NCBI GenBank assembly: GCA_025354615.1
Contig: JANXMO010000415.1
Coordinates: 1-17,539, forward strand
DNA from: Burkholderiales bacterium
GTDB taxonomy: Bacteria > Pseudomonadota > Gammaproteobacteria > Burkholderiales > Burkholderiaceae_C
Length of the DNA stretch: 17,539 nt
Direction: 5' to 3'
The stretch's first letter is position 1. Each line of letters opens with the position of its first letter. The notes beneath the pieces are model-generated. The model had not been told where the DNA came from. It made no database searches and saw only the letters and a program-made list of their open reading frames with translations. Both the position numbers and the translations under genes were made by a program. Shown here in pieces: positions 6,676 through 12,638 of this stretch.

Positions 6676-6923
6676 TATGTCAATTCCTCGCTTTTCCGGT
6701 AATCTTTGGGTATATGTTTAAGCACTTCCGGCGGCGCGAAAATCATAAAAGCGCCACCCGCCGCAATGGCTTCTGACATTGCTTGTGCTGCCGCCTCCTC
6801 CGGACTTTGCCCAGCTCTATATCCTGATCTTGTCTTTGTTTTATTGCCAAAACCCGGTTTTACAGCAATTTCATAGCCATCGGTATAGCTGCATTTCGTG
6901 ATCGAAATAAGCGTGTGTTTCAT
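6675..6923 (-). CDS. Unrecognised small protein (82 aa)
   Basis: The frame is open from 6989, but I take ATG 6923 as start because the longer form overlaps the upstream gene by about 60 bases while this start lies 7 bases after that gene's stop. It begins MKHTLISITKCSY, then has a Lys/Gly/Thr-rich stretch (KPGFGNKTKTRSGYRAG), an Ala-rich helix (SPEEAAAQAMSEAIAAGGAF) and PPEVLKHIPKDY. A short beta strand, basic loop and helix could bind nucleic acid or protein, but nothing is recognised. The ribosome site before 6923 is weak, which suggests reinitiation after the upstream gene. Confidence 0.6.
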   Translation of the reverse strand: MKHTLISITKCSYTDGYEIAVKPGFGNKTKTRSGYRAGQSPEEAAAQAMSEAIAAGGAFMIFAPPEVLKHIPKDYRKSEELT

Positions 6924-6930
6924 TATTCGA

Positions 6931-7257
6931 TCAAACTGAAGCAACAAGCGTTGTGAACTCGTCTTGTGTTTTTCCAAAAGCTTGCGCATACACGCTCAAA
7001 GCAGAGCCGTGTTGTGCGATGAGCGCGTTCGCAAGCGTGTATTTTTGGGCAGCAGTAACTTTTGCGTATTTGCTTTTCTGAGCGTTGCGAACTGTTTGCG
7101 CAATGCTGTTGATCTTTTCGTCGCTGATCTTGTCTGTCAAAGCCAAGAATTCTGGGTAGCTGACGAGCGATTCGACGGTCTGACGATCGTTCAAAGCCGG
7201 GCCGTGTTGCGGCTGGGTCATGCGCTTGAAAGCTTCTGCTGCGTAGTCGATATGCAT
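6931..7257 (-). CDS. Unrecognised helical protein (108 aa), first gene of leftward cassette
   Basis: ATG 7257 is preceded by a good ribosome site on the minus strand (GGAG seven bases upstream). The protein is largely helical and Gln/Ala-rich. The C-terminal half has KSKYAKVTAAQKYTLANALIAQHG, reminiscent in style of short phage proteins that end with a '.KYGKLT..Q...' segment, but I cannot name a family. No cysteines, membrane segment or signal peptide. As the promoter-proximal gene with the best ribosome site it should be the most highly expressed member, as early-acting phage proteins such as anti-host factors often are; that is inference. Confidence 0.65.
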   Translation of the reverse strand: MHIDYAAEAFKRMTQPQHGPALNDRQTVESLVSYPEFLALTDKISDEKINSIAQTVRNAQKSKYAKVTAAQKYTLANALIAQHGSALSVYAQAFGKTQDEFTTLVASV

Positions 7258-7271
7258 TTTTAATCTCCGCT

Positions 7272-7319
7272 TGCTGTGTTGCTGTCGATGTATGTACTGT
7301 ATGACATAGCAACACAGCA
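7272..7319. promoter_or_regulatory. 12-bp perfect inverted repeat, likely operator
   Basis: TGCTGTGTTGCT (7272-7283) and its exact reverse complement AGCAACACAGCA (7308-7319) are separated by 24 bases, with 36 bp between arm centres. Each arm holds TGCT twice, eight bases apart. One arm fills the -35/-10 spacer of the leftward promoter; the other lies just past its expected start. Such placement suits a repressor that bridges two sites or blocks polymerase. Confidence 0.75.
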
Positions 7320-7324
7320 GTCAA
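7296..7324 (-). promoter_or_regulatory. Leftward sigma70-type promoter
   Basis: On the minus strand, -35 TTGACT (7319-7324) and -10 TACAGT (7296-7301) with exactly 17 bases between. Matches to consensus are 5/6 and 4/6. Transcription would start near 7289, giving a leader of about 30 bases before the ATG at 7257. The inverted repeat at 7272-7319 overlaps it. Confidence 0.7.
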
Positions 7325-7353
7325 GCGGTTTTGCAATCTTTTTTGAAAAAGTT

Positions 7354-7381
7354 TTGCGAAAGTGCAGCCGACAGATATGCT
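7354..7381 (+). promoter_or_regulatory. Possible rightward promoter for the late regulator
   Basis: TTGCGA (7354-7359) and TATGCT (7376-7381) with 16 bases between match consensus 4/6 each. It would start about 25 bases before the TTG at 7413. It is weak, so an activator or read-through transcription may also be needed. Confidence 0.35.
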
Positions 7382-7388
7382 TGTCTAA

Positions 7389-7412
7389 GCAACTATTGCC
7401 GGGGCAACTATT
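7389..7412 (+). repeat. Direct repeat GCAACTATT x2 with internal palindrome
   Basis: GCAACTATT occurs at 7389-7397 and 7404-7412, a 15-base period, ending right at the TTG start at 7413. Between them TTGCC-GG-GGCAA (7396-7407) is a near-perfect palindrome. It could be an operator for the late regulator gene or a translation-control hairpin covering the ribosome site GGGG (7401-7404). Confidence 0.4.
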
Positions 7413-7799
7413 TTGAAAAACGACGCACTCGACGAGTTAGCGCTTGATGACATATTGAGCCGTTGGCATGCCTGGGCCTCGTTGTCTACAGATGTGCGCG
7501 GCTATGCTCGGCGCAGCTTAGTGTGCGGCGACTATCGAGTAAGCAGACAGTACGACGACAGTAACGGCGCACTTGATAGCGATTTAGAGTCATCGCGCAT
7601 GAGAGACGTCGATTTTTGCGTGACAGAGATGCAAGAGCCGCATCGATCTGCAATCTATCAAGATGCGCGACGGCTTTGCACCGGTGTCGCTGTGTTTATC
7701 AGTCCGAGACTGCCGGCTGATCGACTTGAGCGCGCGCAGCTTATTGCAGATGCGCGCACGATGATTGCTAAGTCGCTTTACAAAGCTGGGATCATGTAA
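7413..7799 (+). CDS. Probable Q-type late antitermination regulator
   Basis: A 128-aa protein from TTG 7413, with GGGG eight bases upstream. The N-terminus LDDILSRWHAWAS resembles the start of phage-82/DLP12-type antitermination Q proteins (a leading helix with RW.AWA). The later part, VDFCVTEMQEPHRSAIYQDARRLCTGVAVF with the final helix ARTMIAKSLYKAGIM, follows the helical plan of that group. Overall similarity by eye is weak and the usual central HTH is not obvious. The context is stronger: it lies last before packaging, and right behind it are a promoter-like pair (7777-7805) and an intrinsic terminator (7852-7882), as with lambda Q, pR' and tR'. A different late activator is the main alternative. 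Confidence 0.5.
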   Translation: MKNDALDELALDDILSRWHAWASLSTDVRGYARRSLVCGDYRVSRQYDDSNGALDSDLESSRMRDVDFCVTEMQEPHRSAIYQDARRLCTGVAVFISPRLPADRLERAQLIADARTMIAKSLYKAGIM

Positions 7800-7805
7800 G
7801 ACAAT
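7777..7805 (+). promoter_or_regulatory. Candidate late promoter (pR'-like)
   Basis: TTTACA (7777-7782; 5/6 match) and GACAAT (7800-7805; 4/6 match) with a 17-base spacer, overlapping the end of the regulator gene. Transcription would begin near 7812 and meet the terminator at 7852-7882 after roughly 70 bases, like the short lambda 6S RNA. Inferred from sequence match and position. Confidence 0.45.
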
Positions 7806-7851
7806 CACGGCATTGGGCCGCCGCATGCCCGTAACAAATGCAGTAACTACT

Positions 7852-7882
7852 ACCCGCCCTGAGCAATCTCGGCGGGTTTTTT
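7852..7882 (+). terminator. Intrinsic terminator before the packaging genes
   Basis: ACCCGCC (7852-7858) pairs with GGCGGGT (7871-7877); an inner GAG/CTC pair closes a CAAT loop with a two-base bulge; six Ts follow (7877-7882). It is a strong rho-independent signal placed 31 bases before the small terminase start, so late genes need read-through or antitermination. Confidence 0.88.
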
Positions 7883-7913
7883 GTTTTTCGCCGGACCCCG
7901 CAAGGGAAGGCCA

Positions 7914-8297
7914 ATGGAATCAAATAATCAAACAAAACCAAACGGCAGGGGCGGGCGTCGGCCTGGATCTGGGCGCAAAGCCGGAAGCGCGACTGTAAAG
8001 ACTCGGGAGATTGCGGACAAAGCGGCGCAGGCCGGCATTACGCCGCTAGAAGTCATGTTAGACAACATGATCTTTGCGCACACAAAAGCGGCCGACTTGT
8101 TGCAGTCAATCATTGATGCCGGCGCTGAGTTGCCGGATGGCTTTGACTCACTTAAAGAGTTGCTGAGATTTCGGGCGATGGCGCAGGAGTCTGCGAAAGA
8201 CGCGGCGCCTTACATTCACCCCCGCTTGCAAGCGATTGAGCACACCGGTGAGGGCGGCGGGCCGGTGAAGCACTCAATCAGAGTAGTGTTTGGCTGA
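7914..8297 (+). CDS. terS: Terminase small subunit
   Basis: ATG 7914 (127 aa) follows AAGGGAAGG at 7902-7910; the in-frame codons back to 7881 overlap the terminator and are rejected. The N-terminus is a basic glycine-rich arm (GRGGRRPGSGRKAG) typical of small terminases that touch DNA, then helices with ITPLEVMLDNMIFA and a C-terminal segment ending HSIRVVFG. The small subunit recognises phage DNA, forms a ring and stimulates the large subunit. The assignment rests on the basic arm, the 'TPLEVML..M' pattern common in these proteins, and the 8-base overlap with the large subunit. Confidence 0.8.
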   Translation: MESNNQTKPNGRGGRRPGSGRKAGSATVKTREIADKAAQAGITPLEVMLDNMIFAHTKAADLLQSIIDAGAELPDGFDSLKELLRFRAMAQESAKDAAPYIHPRLQAIEHTGEGGGPVKHSIRVVFG

Positions 8298-9555
8298 GAC
8301 GATCGCGCGGTTTCCGCCAAAACTGAGTTTTTTATTTGCGCCCGCGCGTTACAAAGTTGCGCACGGCGGTCGCGGTAGCGGCAAGTCATGGAGTTTTGCT
8401 CGTGCGCTGTTAATTCAAGGCAGCGAGCGGCCGCTGCGCATTCTGTGCGCGCGGGAAGTTCAGAAGTCGATTAAAGACAGTGTGCACAAGCTGCTGTCAG
8501 ATCAAATCTCGGCGCTTGGCCTGGGCGGCTTCTACGATATTTTTGAGACAGAGATTCGCGGCAAGAACGGCACCGAATTCGCTTTTGCAGGCCTGGCCGC
8601 GCACACAATCGCTACGATCAAATCGTTTGAAGGCTGCGACATTTGCTGGGTCGAAGAAGCGCAGGTTGTCAGTAAAAAATCGTGGGAAGTGCTGACGCCG
8701 ACTATCAGAAAAGAGGGCTCAGAAATCTGGGTGACGTACAACCCCGAACTAGAGACAGACGCAACGCACGCCATGTTTGCGGTTGACCCGCCGACCGGCG
8801 CAGTGGTGGTCGAAGTTAACTACGCCGACAACCCATTTTTTACTGCAACGCTTGAGCAAGAGCGGCAGGACTGCGAGCGTAAGGCGCCAAAGGATTACCC
8901 GAACATCTGGGGTGGAAAGTGCAAGCCGGCTGTTGCTGGGGCTATTTATTACGATCAGATAGTAGAAGCACAAGCCAGCAAACGAATCCGCAGCGTGCCG
9001 CGTGACCCGACACTGCCCGTGCACCGCGTGTGGGACTTGGGATTTAACGACTGCATGTCGATCATTCACGTTCAGCGCGTTGTCAGCGAGTTAGCGATCG
9101 TTGGCTATGTAGAGGACACAGGTCGGACTCTTGCGGACTACATCGCTGACTTTAAAGGCGACGACTACGCGGGCTGGGTGTGGGGCAAAGATTTCCTGCC
9201 GCATGACGGGTTTGCCAGGCGCCATCAGACCGGCAAGACAGACAGCGAAGTATTGGAGGCGCTGGGATGCAAAGTGGATCGCACGCCGAATATGGAAGTG
9301 GAGCAAGGAATCAGGCAGGCGCGCATGGTGTTTCCGCGCGTCTACTTTGACAAAGACAAAGCCGCTCGACTCATCGAGTGCTTAAAGCGGTATCGGAGGC
9401 AGATTGGCGTGGCGACGCAGGAAGCGGGCGCGCCGCTACACGATCAGTACTCGCATGGAGCAGACAGCTTTAGATATCTCGCACTCGTGGCCGATCAACT
9501 GCGCAACGAGGCGCAGAAACCGCTGCCGAAAATCAATCGCAAATTTGTAAGGTAA
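8290..9555 (+). CDS. terL: Terminase large subunit (PBSX-type)
   Basis: A 421-aa packaging motor. ATPase lobe: Walker A GGRGSGKS at 26-33, Walker B ICWVEEAQ at 118-125 with catalytic Glu, and coupling motif TYNP at 149-152. Nuclease lobe: RVWDLGFND (Asp249) and SHGADSFRYLAL (Asp392) give the RNase H-like metal residues. Order and length fit the PBSX/Terminase_3 family. It pumps DNA into the prohead and cuts the concatemer. The start is TTG 8290, because an in-frame TAG lies at 8284-8286 and no better codon follows soon. The 8-base overlap with terS suggests coupled translation. Confidence 0.96.
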   Translation: MAETIARFPPKLSFLFAPARYKVAHGGRGSGKSWSFARALLIQGSERPLRILCAREVQKSIKDSVHKLLSDQISALGLGGFYDIFETEIRGKNGTEFAFAGLAAHTIATIKSFEGCDICWVEEAQVVSKKSWEVLTPTIRKEGSEIWVTYNPELETDATHAMFAVDPPTGAVVVEVNYADNPFFTATLEQERQDCERKAPKDYPNIWGGKCKPAVAGAIYYDQIVEAQASKRIRSVPRDPTLPVHRVWDLGFNDCMSIIHVQRVVSELAIVGYVEDTGRTLADYIADFKGDDYAGWVWGKDFLPHDGFARRHQTGKTDSEVLEALGCKVDRTPNMEVEQGIRQARMVFPRVYFDKDKAARLIECLKRYRRQIGVATQEAGAPLHDQYSHGADSFRYLALVADQLRNEAQKPLPKINRKFVR

Positions 9556-9558
9556 TCA

Positions 9559-9795
9559 ATGACCATCGAAGACCAAATCCGGGACTTGCTTGCCAAAGCC
9601 GAGCCGCTGCGCAGCCTGCCGGACGATGAGCCGGCAAAGGTGCCGCTCACTGCAATCGTTGACGAGATCAACGCACTGCGAGCAATTCAGGCCGCTGATG
9701 CTGCTGAGTGCCCAGCCGATGACTCGGCGATCGAGGGCGACGACGCGGCAGATTCAGAGGGCCGCAAACCCGGCCGGCCGAAGAAAGCTGACTGA
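9559..9795 (+). CDS. Small acidic protein with AT-hook-like tail
   Basis: A 78-aa protein starting three bases after the terL stop. A short helical N-terminus (IEDQIRDLLAKAEPLRSL and IVDEINALRAIQAADA) leads to an acidic stretch (DDSAIEGDDAADSE) and ends with GRKPGRPKKAD. The GRP-containing basic end resembles an AT-hook, which binds the minor groove of AT-rich DNA. Small genes between large terminase and portal are common; this one may assist packaging or portal assembly. No family recognised. Confidence 0.7.
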   Translation: MTIEDQIRDLLAKAEPLRSLPDDEPAKVPLTAIVDEINALRAIQAADAAECPADDSAIEGDDAADSEGRKPGRPKKAD

Positions 9796-9797
9796 GC

Positions 9798-11906
9798 GTG
9801 ACCGAAGATCAACTGCGCGTCTACATTGAGAATCAGGAGACACGCGCGCGCAGGGAGACCGTAGCCGAGGAGCAGGCCAAGGCCATGCATTACTACCTTG
9901 GGCGCCCGCTGGGCACTGAGGAAGAGGGCCGATCTACCGTCATCAGCTCGGACGTGTGGGACGTAGTTGAAGGCCTGTTGCCCATCGTGCTCAAGCCGTT
10001 TGTGTCGAGTGACGAGGTAGTCAGTTTTAACCCGGTCGGCGCCGAGGACGAAGAAGCCGCAAAGCAGGAAACGGATTACATCAACTTCAAGGTCACGCAG
10101 GAAAACGACGCATTTGAAGTTTTCATGGCCTGGGCCAAAGCCGGGCTGCTGCAGAAAAATGGCGTTGTGAAGTATTGGTGGGAAGACTCCCGCCGCGTGC
10201 AGATTGAGACTTACAAGGGCATTTCTGACGACGTTTATACAGCGTTGATTGCTGACGAAAATGTCCACGTACTTCAGCACACCGAATACCCGGGTCAGGC
10301 CAGCATTGACCAAGCCACGGGCCAGCAGATGCCAGGCGAACCCACTCACGATTTCAAAGTGCGGATCGTCAACAAGGACGGCCAGGTCAAGTACGCGGTG
10401 ATTCCGCCAGAAGAATTGCTTGTGAGTTCTGATGCGCGCAGCCCCGACCCGCGCAAATCGCCATTCCTTCAGCACCGCACGCGCAAGACGATCAGCGCAC
10501 TGCGGGAGATGGGCTACGACGTTGACGATGACATAAGCGACGCGGGGACTGGCAATGCATCGTTTGATATCCAGGCCGCTGCACGCAACATTGACGGGCA
10601 GCAGTTGGGGGACTTTGACGGCGGTGGTGACCCGTCAATGCGCGAAGTGTGGTTTCGCGAAAGTTATTGCTTGGTTGACTATGACGGCGACGGCATTGCA
10701 GAGCGGCGACTAGTCTGCATGGTCGGCACAACGGTGCTGGCGAACGAGGAGATCGAGGAGTGGCCGTTCGCCGGCTGGACACCCTACCCGCAGCTGCACC
10801 AGTTCGACGGCCGTTGCCCGGCTGATGAGACGGTAGAGATTCAAGACGTTAAATCCACACTCTGGAGGCAGTCTCTTGACAACATCTACACGATCAATAA
10901 CAACCGCACGTTTGTCGGCAACAAGGTCAATCTTGACGACATGCTGGACAACCAGATTGCAGGCATTGTCCGAGTCGATGACTCAGTGGTTGGCAATCAA
11001 GCGATGTCGATGCCGATCACCCCCATTGGGCAGGTCGTACAGCCGATGATTGAGTATCTGGACAGCGCCAAGGAAAACCGCACCGGATTTACACGTTATA
11101 ACCAAGGCACTGATGCCAACAGCCTGAATAAAACGGCAACTGGTGTGCGGATCATTGCAGAAGCCGGGAATGAGCGTGTGGGACTTGTGTCCCGTTGCAT
11201 GGCTGAGCAGGGCATGAAGGCGCTGATGGTGGGCATACACGGCCTTTGCCGCCGCCATGCGACCAAGGCTGAGACGATCCGATTGCGGGGCAAGTGGGTG
11301 ACGATAGATCCGCGCTCATGGCAGACGCGCCATGACATGACGGTGAGCGTAGGCCTGGGCACTGCTGATAAGACGATGCAACTGCAAGCGCAGGACAGTA
11401 TTGTAAAAATGCAGGCAGGGCTGACGCAGGCCGGGATTGTTAGCCCGGAAAACATTTACAACGCAGCGTCAAAGTATGCCGAACTGACCGGCGAAAAGAA
11501 CCCTGACAAGTACTTCACGCATCCCGAGAAGATGCCTAAGAAGGAGCCGCCAGACCCTATGCAAGACCCCGAGGTCATGTTTAAGGCCGCTGAGGTCAAG
11601 CAGAAGGACAGGGCGCTTGACCAGCACGACCGTGAGCTTGACCAGGCAGACGCCAAGCTTGGCATCGAGTCGCAGAACGCGCAGGTCGATGCTTTGATGC
11701 GGCACCACGAATTGGAATTGAAAACCGAAATGCACCAGCGCGACATGGCCGCACCGGCGGCCACGCAACTGCAGGCCGAACAGCAGCAGCACAGCATTGG
11801 AATGGACGTGCGCAAGCAGGACGCGGCAGAGCAGGGCCAAGCGCACTCGCAGACCCTGGCTGAGCAGCAGGCGCATCAGCAATCGGAGCAGGAGCCGACC
11901 AAATGA
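9798..11906 (+). CDS. Portal protein (P22-like family)
   Basis: At 702 aa it is close to the P22 portal (725 aa). The N-terminal half has VISSDVWDVVEGLLPIVLKPF and VKYWWEDS; the centre has FDGRCPADETVEIQDVKSTLWRQ, NRTGFTRYNQGTD, LNKTATGVRIIAEAGNER and a tract ending VGLGTADKTMQLQAQ, blocks shared by P22-type portals. The last 130 residues are a Gln/Glu/Ala-rich helical barrel tail with HDRELDQADAKLG and many QQ pairs, matching the long P22 barrel. It forms the dodecameric DNA gate at the capsid vertex. The GTG start at 9798 follows the previous stop directly. The stop overlaps the next ATG (ATGA). Confidence 0.93.
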   Translation: MTEDQLRVYIENQETRARRETVAEEQAKAMHYYLGRPLGTEEEGRSTVISSDVWDVVEGLLPIVLKPFVSSDEVVSFNPVGAEDEEAAKQETDYINFKVTQENDAFEVFMAWAKAGLLQKNGVVKYWWEDSRRVQIETYKGISDDVYTALIADENVHVLQHTEYPGQASIDQATGQQMPGEPTHDFKVRIVNKDGQVKYAVIPPEELLVSSDARSPDPRKSPFLQHRTRKTISALREMGYDVDDDISDAGTGNASFDIQAAARNIDGQQLGDFDGGGDPSMREVWFRESYCLVDYDGDGIAERRLVCMVGTTVLANEEIEEWPFAGWTPYPQLHQFDGRCPADETVEIQDVKSTLWRQSLDNIYTINNNRTFVGNKVNLDDMLDNQIAGIVRVDDSVVGNQAMSMPITPIGQVVQPMIEYLDSAKENRTGFTRYNQGTDANSLNKTATGVRIIAEAGNERVGLVSRCMAEQGMKALMVGIHGLCRRHATKAETIRLRGKWVTIDPRSWQTRHDMTVSVGLGTADKTMQLQAQDSIVKMQAGLTQAGIVSPENIYNAASKYAELTGEKNPDKYFTHPEKMPKKEPPDPMQDPEVMFKAAEVKQKDRALDQHDRELDQADAKLGIESQNAQVDALMRHHELELKTEMHQRDMAAPAATQLQAEQQQHSIGMDVRKQDAAEQGQAHSQTLAEQQAHQQSEQEPTK

Positions 11907-12352
11907 CTGTTATCGCATGGGACGGGATCACGCTTGCTGCTGACAAGCGAGCTTGTTTGGGAGCCATGGTTGGCACAGTAACGAAGATCCGCCGCATTGG
12001 TGATTTGATCGTCGGCGGCGCTGGCGAACCGGCTTTTATTGGCGCAATGATGGCGTGGATTGAAGGCGGACGGGATCAAGAAACTTTCCCAAAGCAACAG
12101 CAAGACAAAGACGACTGGTCGCCAATCCTGGTAATCGAGCCGGACGGCACCCCATCAATTTATGAGCGGACAGCATTCCCTGTTCGGAACGAGCAAAAGC
12201 ACATTGCAATTGGCTCTGGCCGAGAGTTCGCGAGAGCAGCTATGTACCTTGGTTGCGACGCCCGAAAAGCCGTAGAAGTTGCGATTGCGCTGGACTGTGG
12301 TTGCGGCAACGGTATTGACACACTCACCATGGCACCAGATGGACAGCCTTGA
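11903..12352 (+). CDS. HslV/proteasome-beta-like Ntn-hydrolase
   Basis: A 149-aa protein that aligns by eye with HslV and proteasome beta subunits: Thr2 exposed after Met removal (MTVIAWDG), Asp14 in LAADKRA (HslV Asp17 position), Lys28 in TVTKIRRIGD (HslV Lys33 position, which sits in KKVRRL), a glycine-rich VGGAGEPAF, and IAIGSGREFARAAM at 101-114 matching HslV IAIGSGGPYAQAAA. So all main catalytic residues of an N-terminal threonine peptidase are present. The ending LDCGCGNGIDTLTM recurs in phage homologues. Placed between portal and scaffold, it is a candidate prohead protease or virion quality-control enzyme. No HslU-like ATPase is nearby. Fold call is strong; substrate unknown. Confidence 0.85.
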   Translation: MTVIAWDGITLAADKRACLGAMVGTVTKIRRIGDLIVGGAGEPAFIGAMMAWIEGGRDQETFPKQQQDKDDWSPILVIEPDGTPSIYERTAFPVRNEQKHIAIGSGREFARAAMYLGCDARKAVEVAIALDCGCGNGIDTLTMAPDGQP

Positions 12353-12638
12353 ATTTAAGACGCGCCGCGGTGACGAGGCAGAACGCTTACTTAACAGCCC
12401 GATGCTCAGGCAAGCGTTTGAAGATGTGCGCGCAGGCCTGGCGAATACGTGGGCGGCACTCGATACAACTGACGAACGGTATAGCGAGTTCTCGAAGGAC
12501 TTGCACCGAAAAATGAAGATGTTGGCCAGTGTCGAGATGTGCATTAAAGAGCACGTCAGCACCGGAAAGATTGCACAGAAATCCATCGAGGCCGCCACTA
12601 AGCGGCCTTTTTCTTTTAATCAACTGAAACAAACATGA
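12339..12638 (+). CDS. Small helical late protein (99 aa)
   Basis: ATG 12339 overlaps the Ntn-hydrolase gene by 14 bases; the extension back to 12279 is rejected because it overlaps far more. The protein is helical and charged (MDSLEFKTRRGDEAERLLNS; ERYSEFSKDLHRKMKMLA), with no membrane or metal motif. It resembles small proteins often found in the head region of short-tailed phages, and the early RRGDEAE..L.....Q.F..VR pattern is common there, but I cannot give a function. Its last codons coincide with a rho-independent terminator (12589-12617), so the C-terminal ATKRPFSF is encoded by the hairpin. It overlaps the scaffold start as ATGA. Confidence 0.72.
   Translation: MDSLEFKTRRGDEAERLLNSPMLRQAFEDVRAGLANTWAALDTTDERYSEFSKDLHRKMKMLASVEMCIKEHVSTGKIAQKSIEAATKRPFSFNQLKQT
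12589..12617 (+). terminator. Intrinsic terminator inside the 3' end of a gene, before scaffold
   Basis: AGGCCGC (12589-12595) and GCGGCCT (12602-12608) form a 7-bp GC-rich stem with a 6-base loop, followed by TTTTT, C, TTTT. It lies within the coding end of the 99-aa gene and 18 bases before the scaffold ATG. It would cut scaffold and coat transcription unless ribosomes or an antiterminator override it. Confidence 0.7.

Noticed and set aside
9687..10475. Long minus-strand open frame (262 codons) opposite the portal gene
   Set aside because: Antisense shadow of a strongly coding portal gene; no start site signals, Arg/Leu/His composition typical of shadows.
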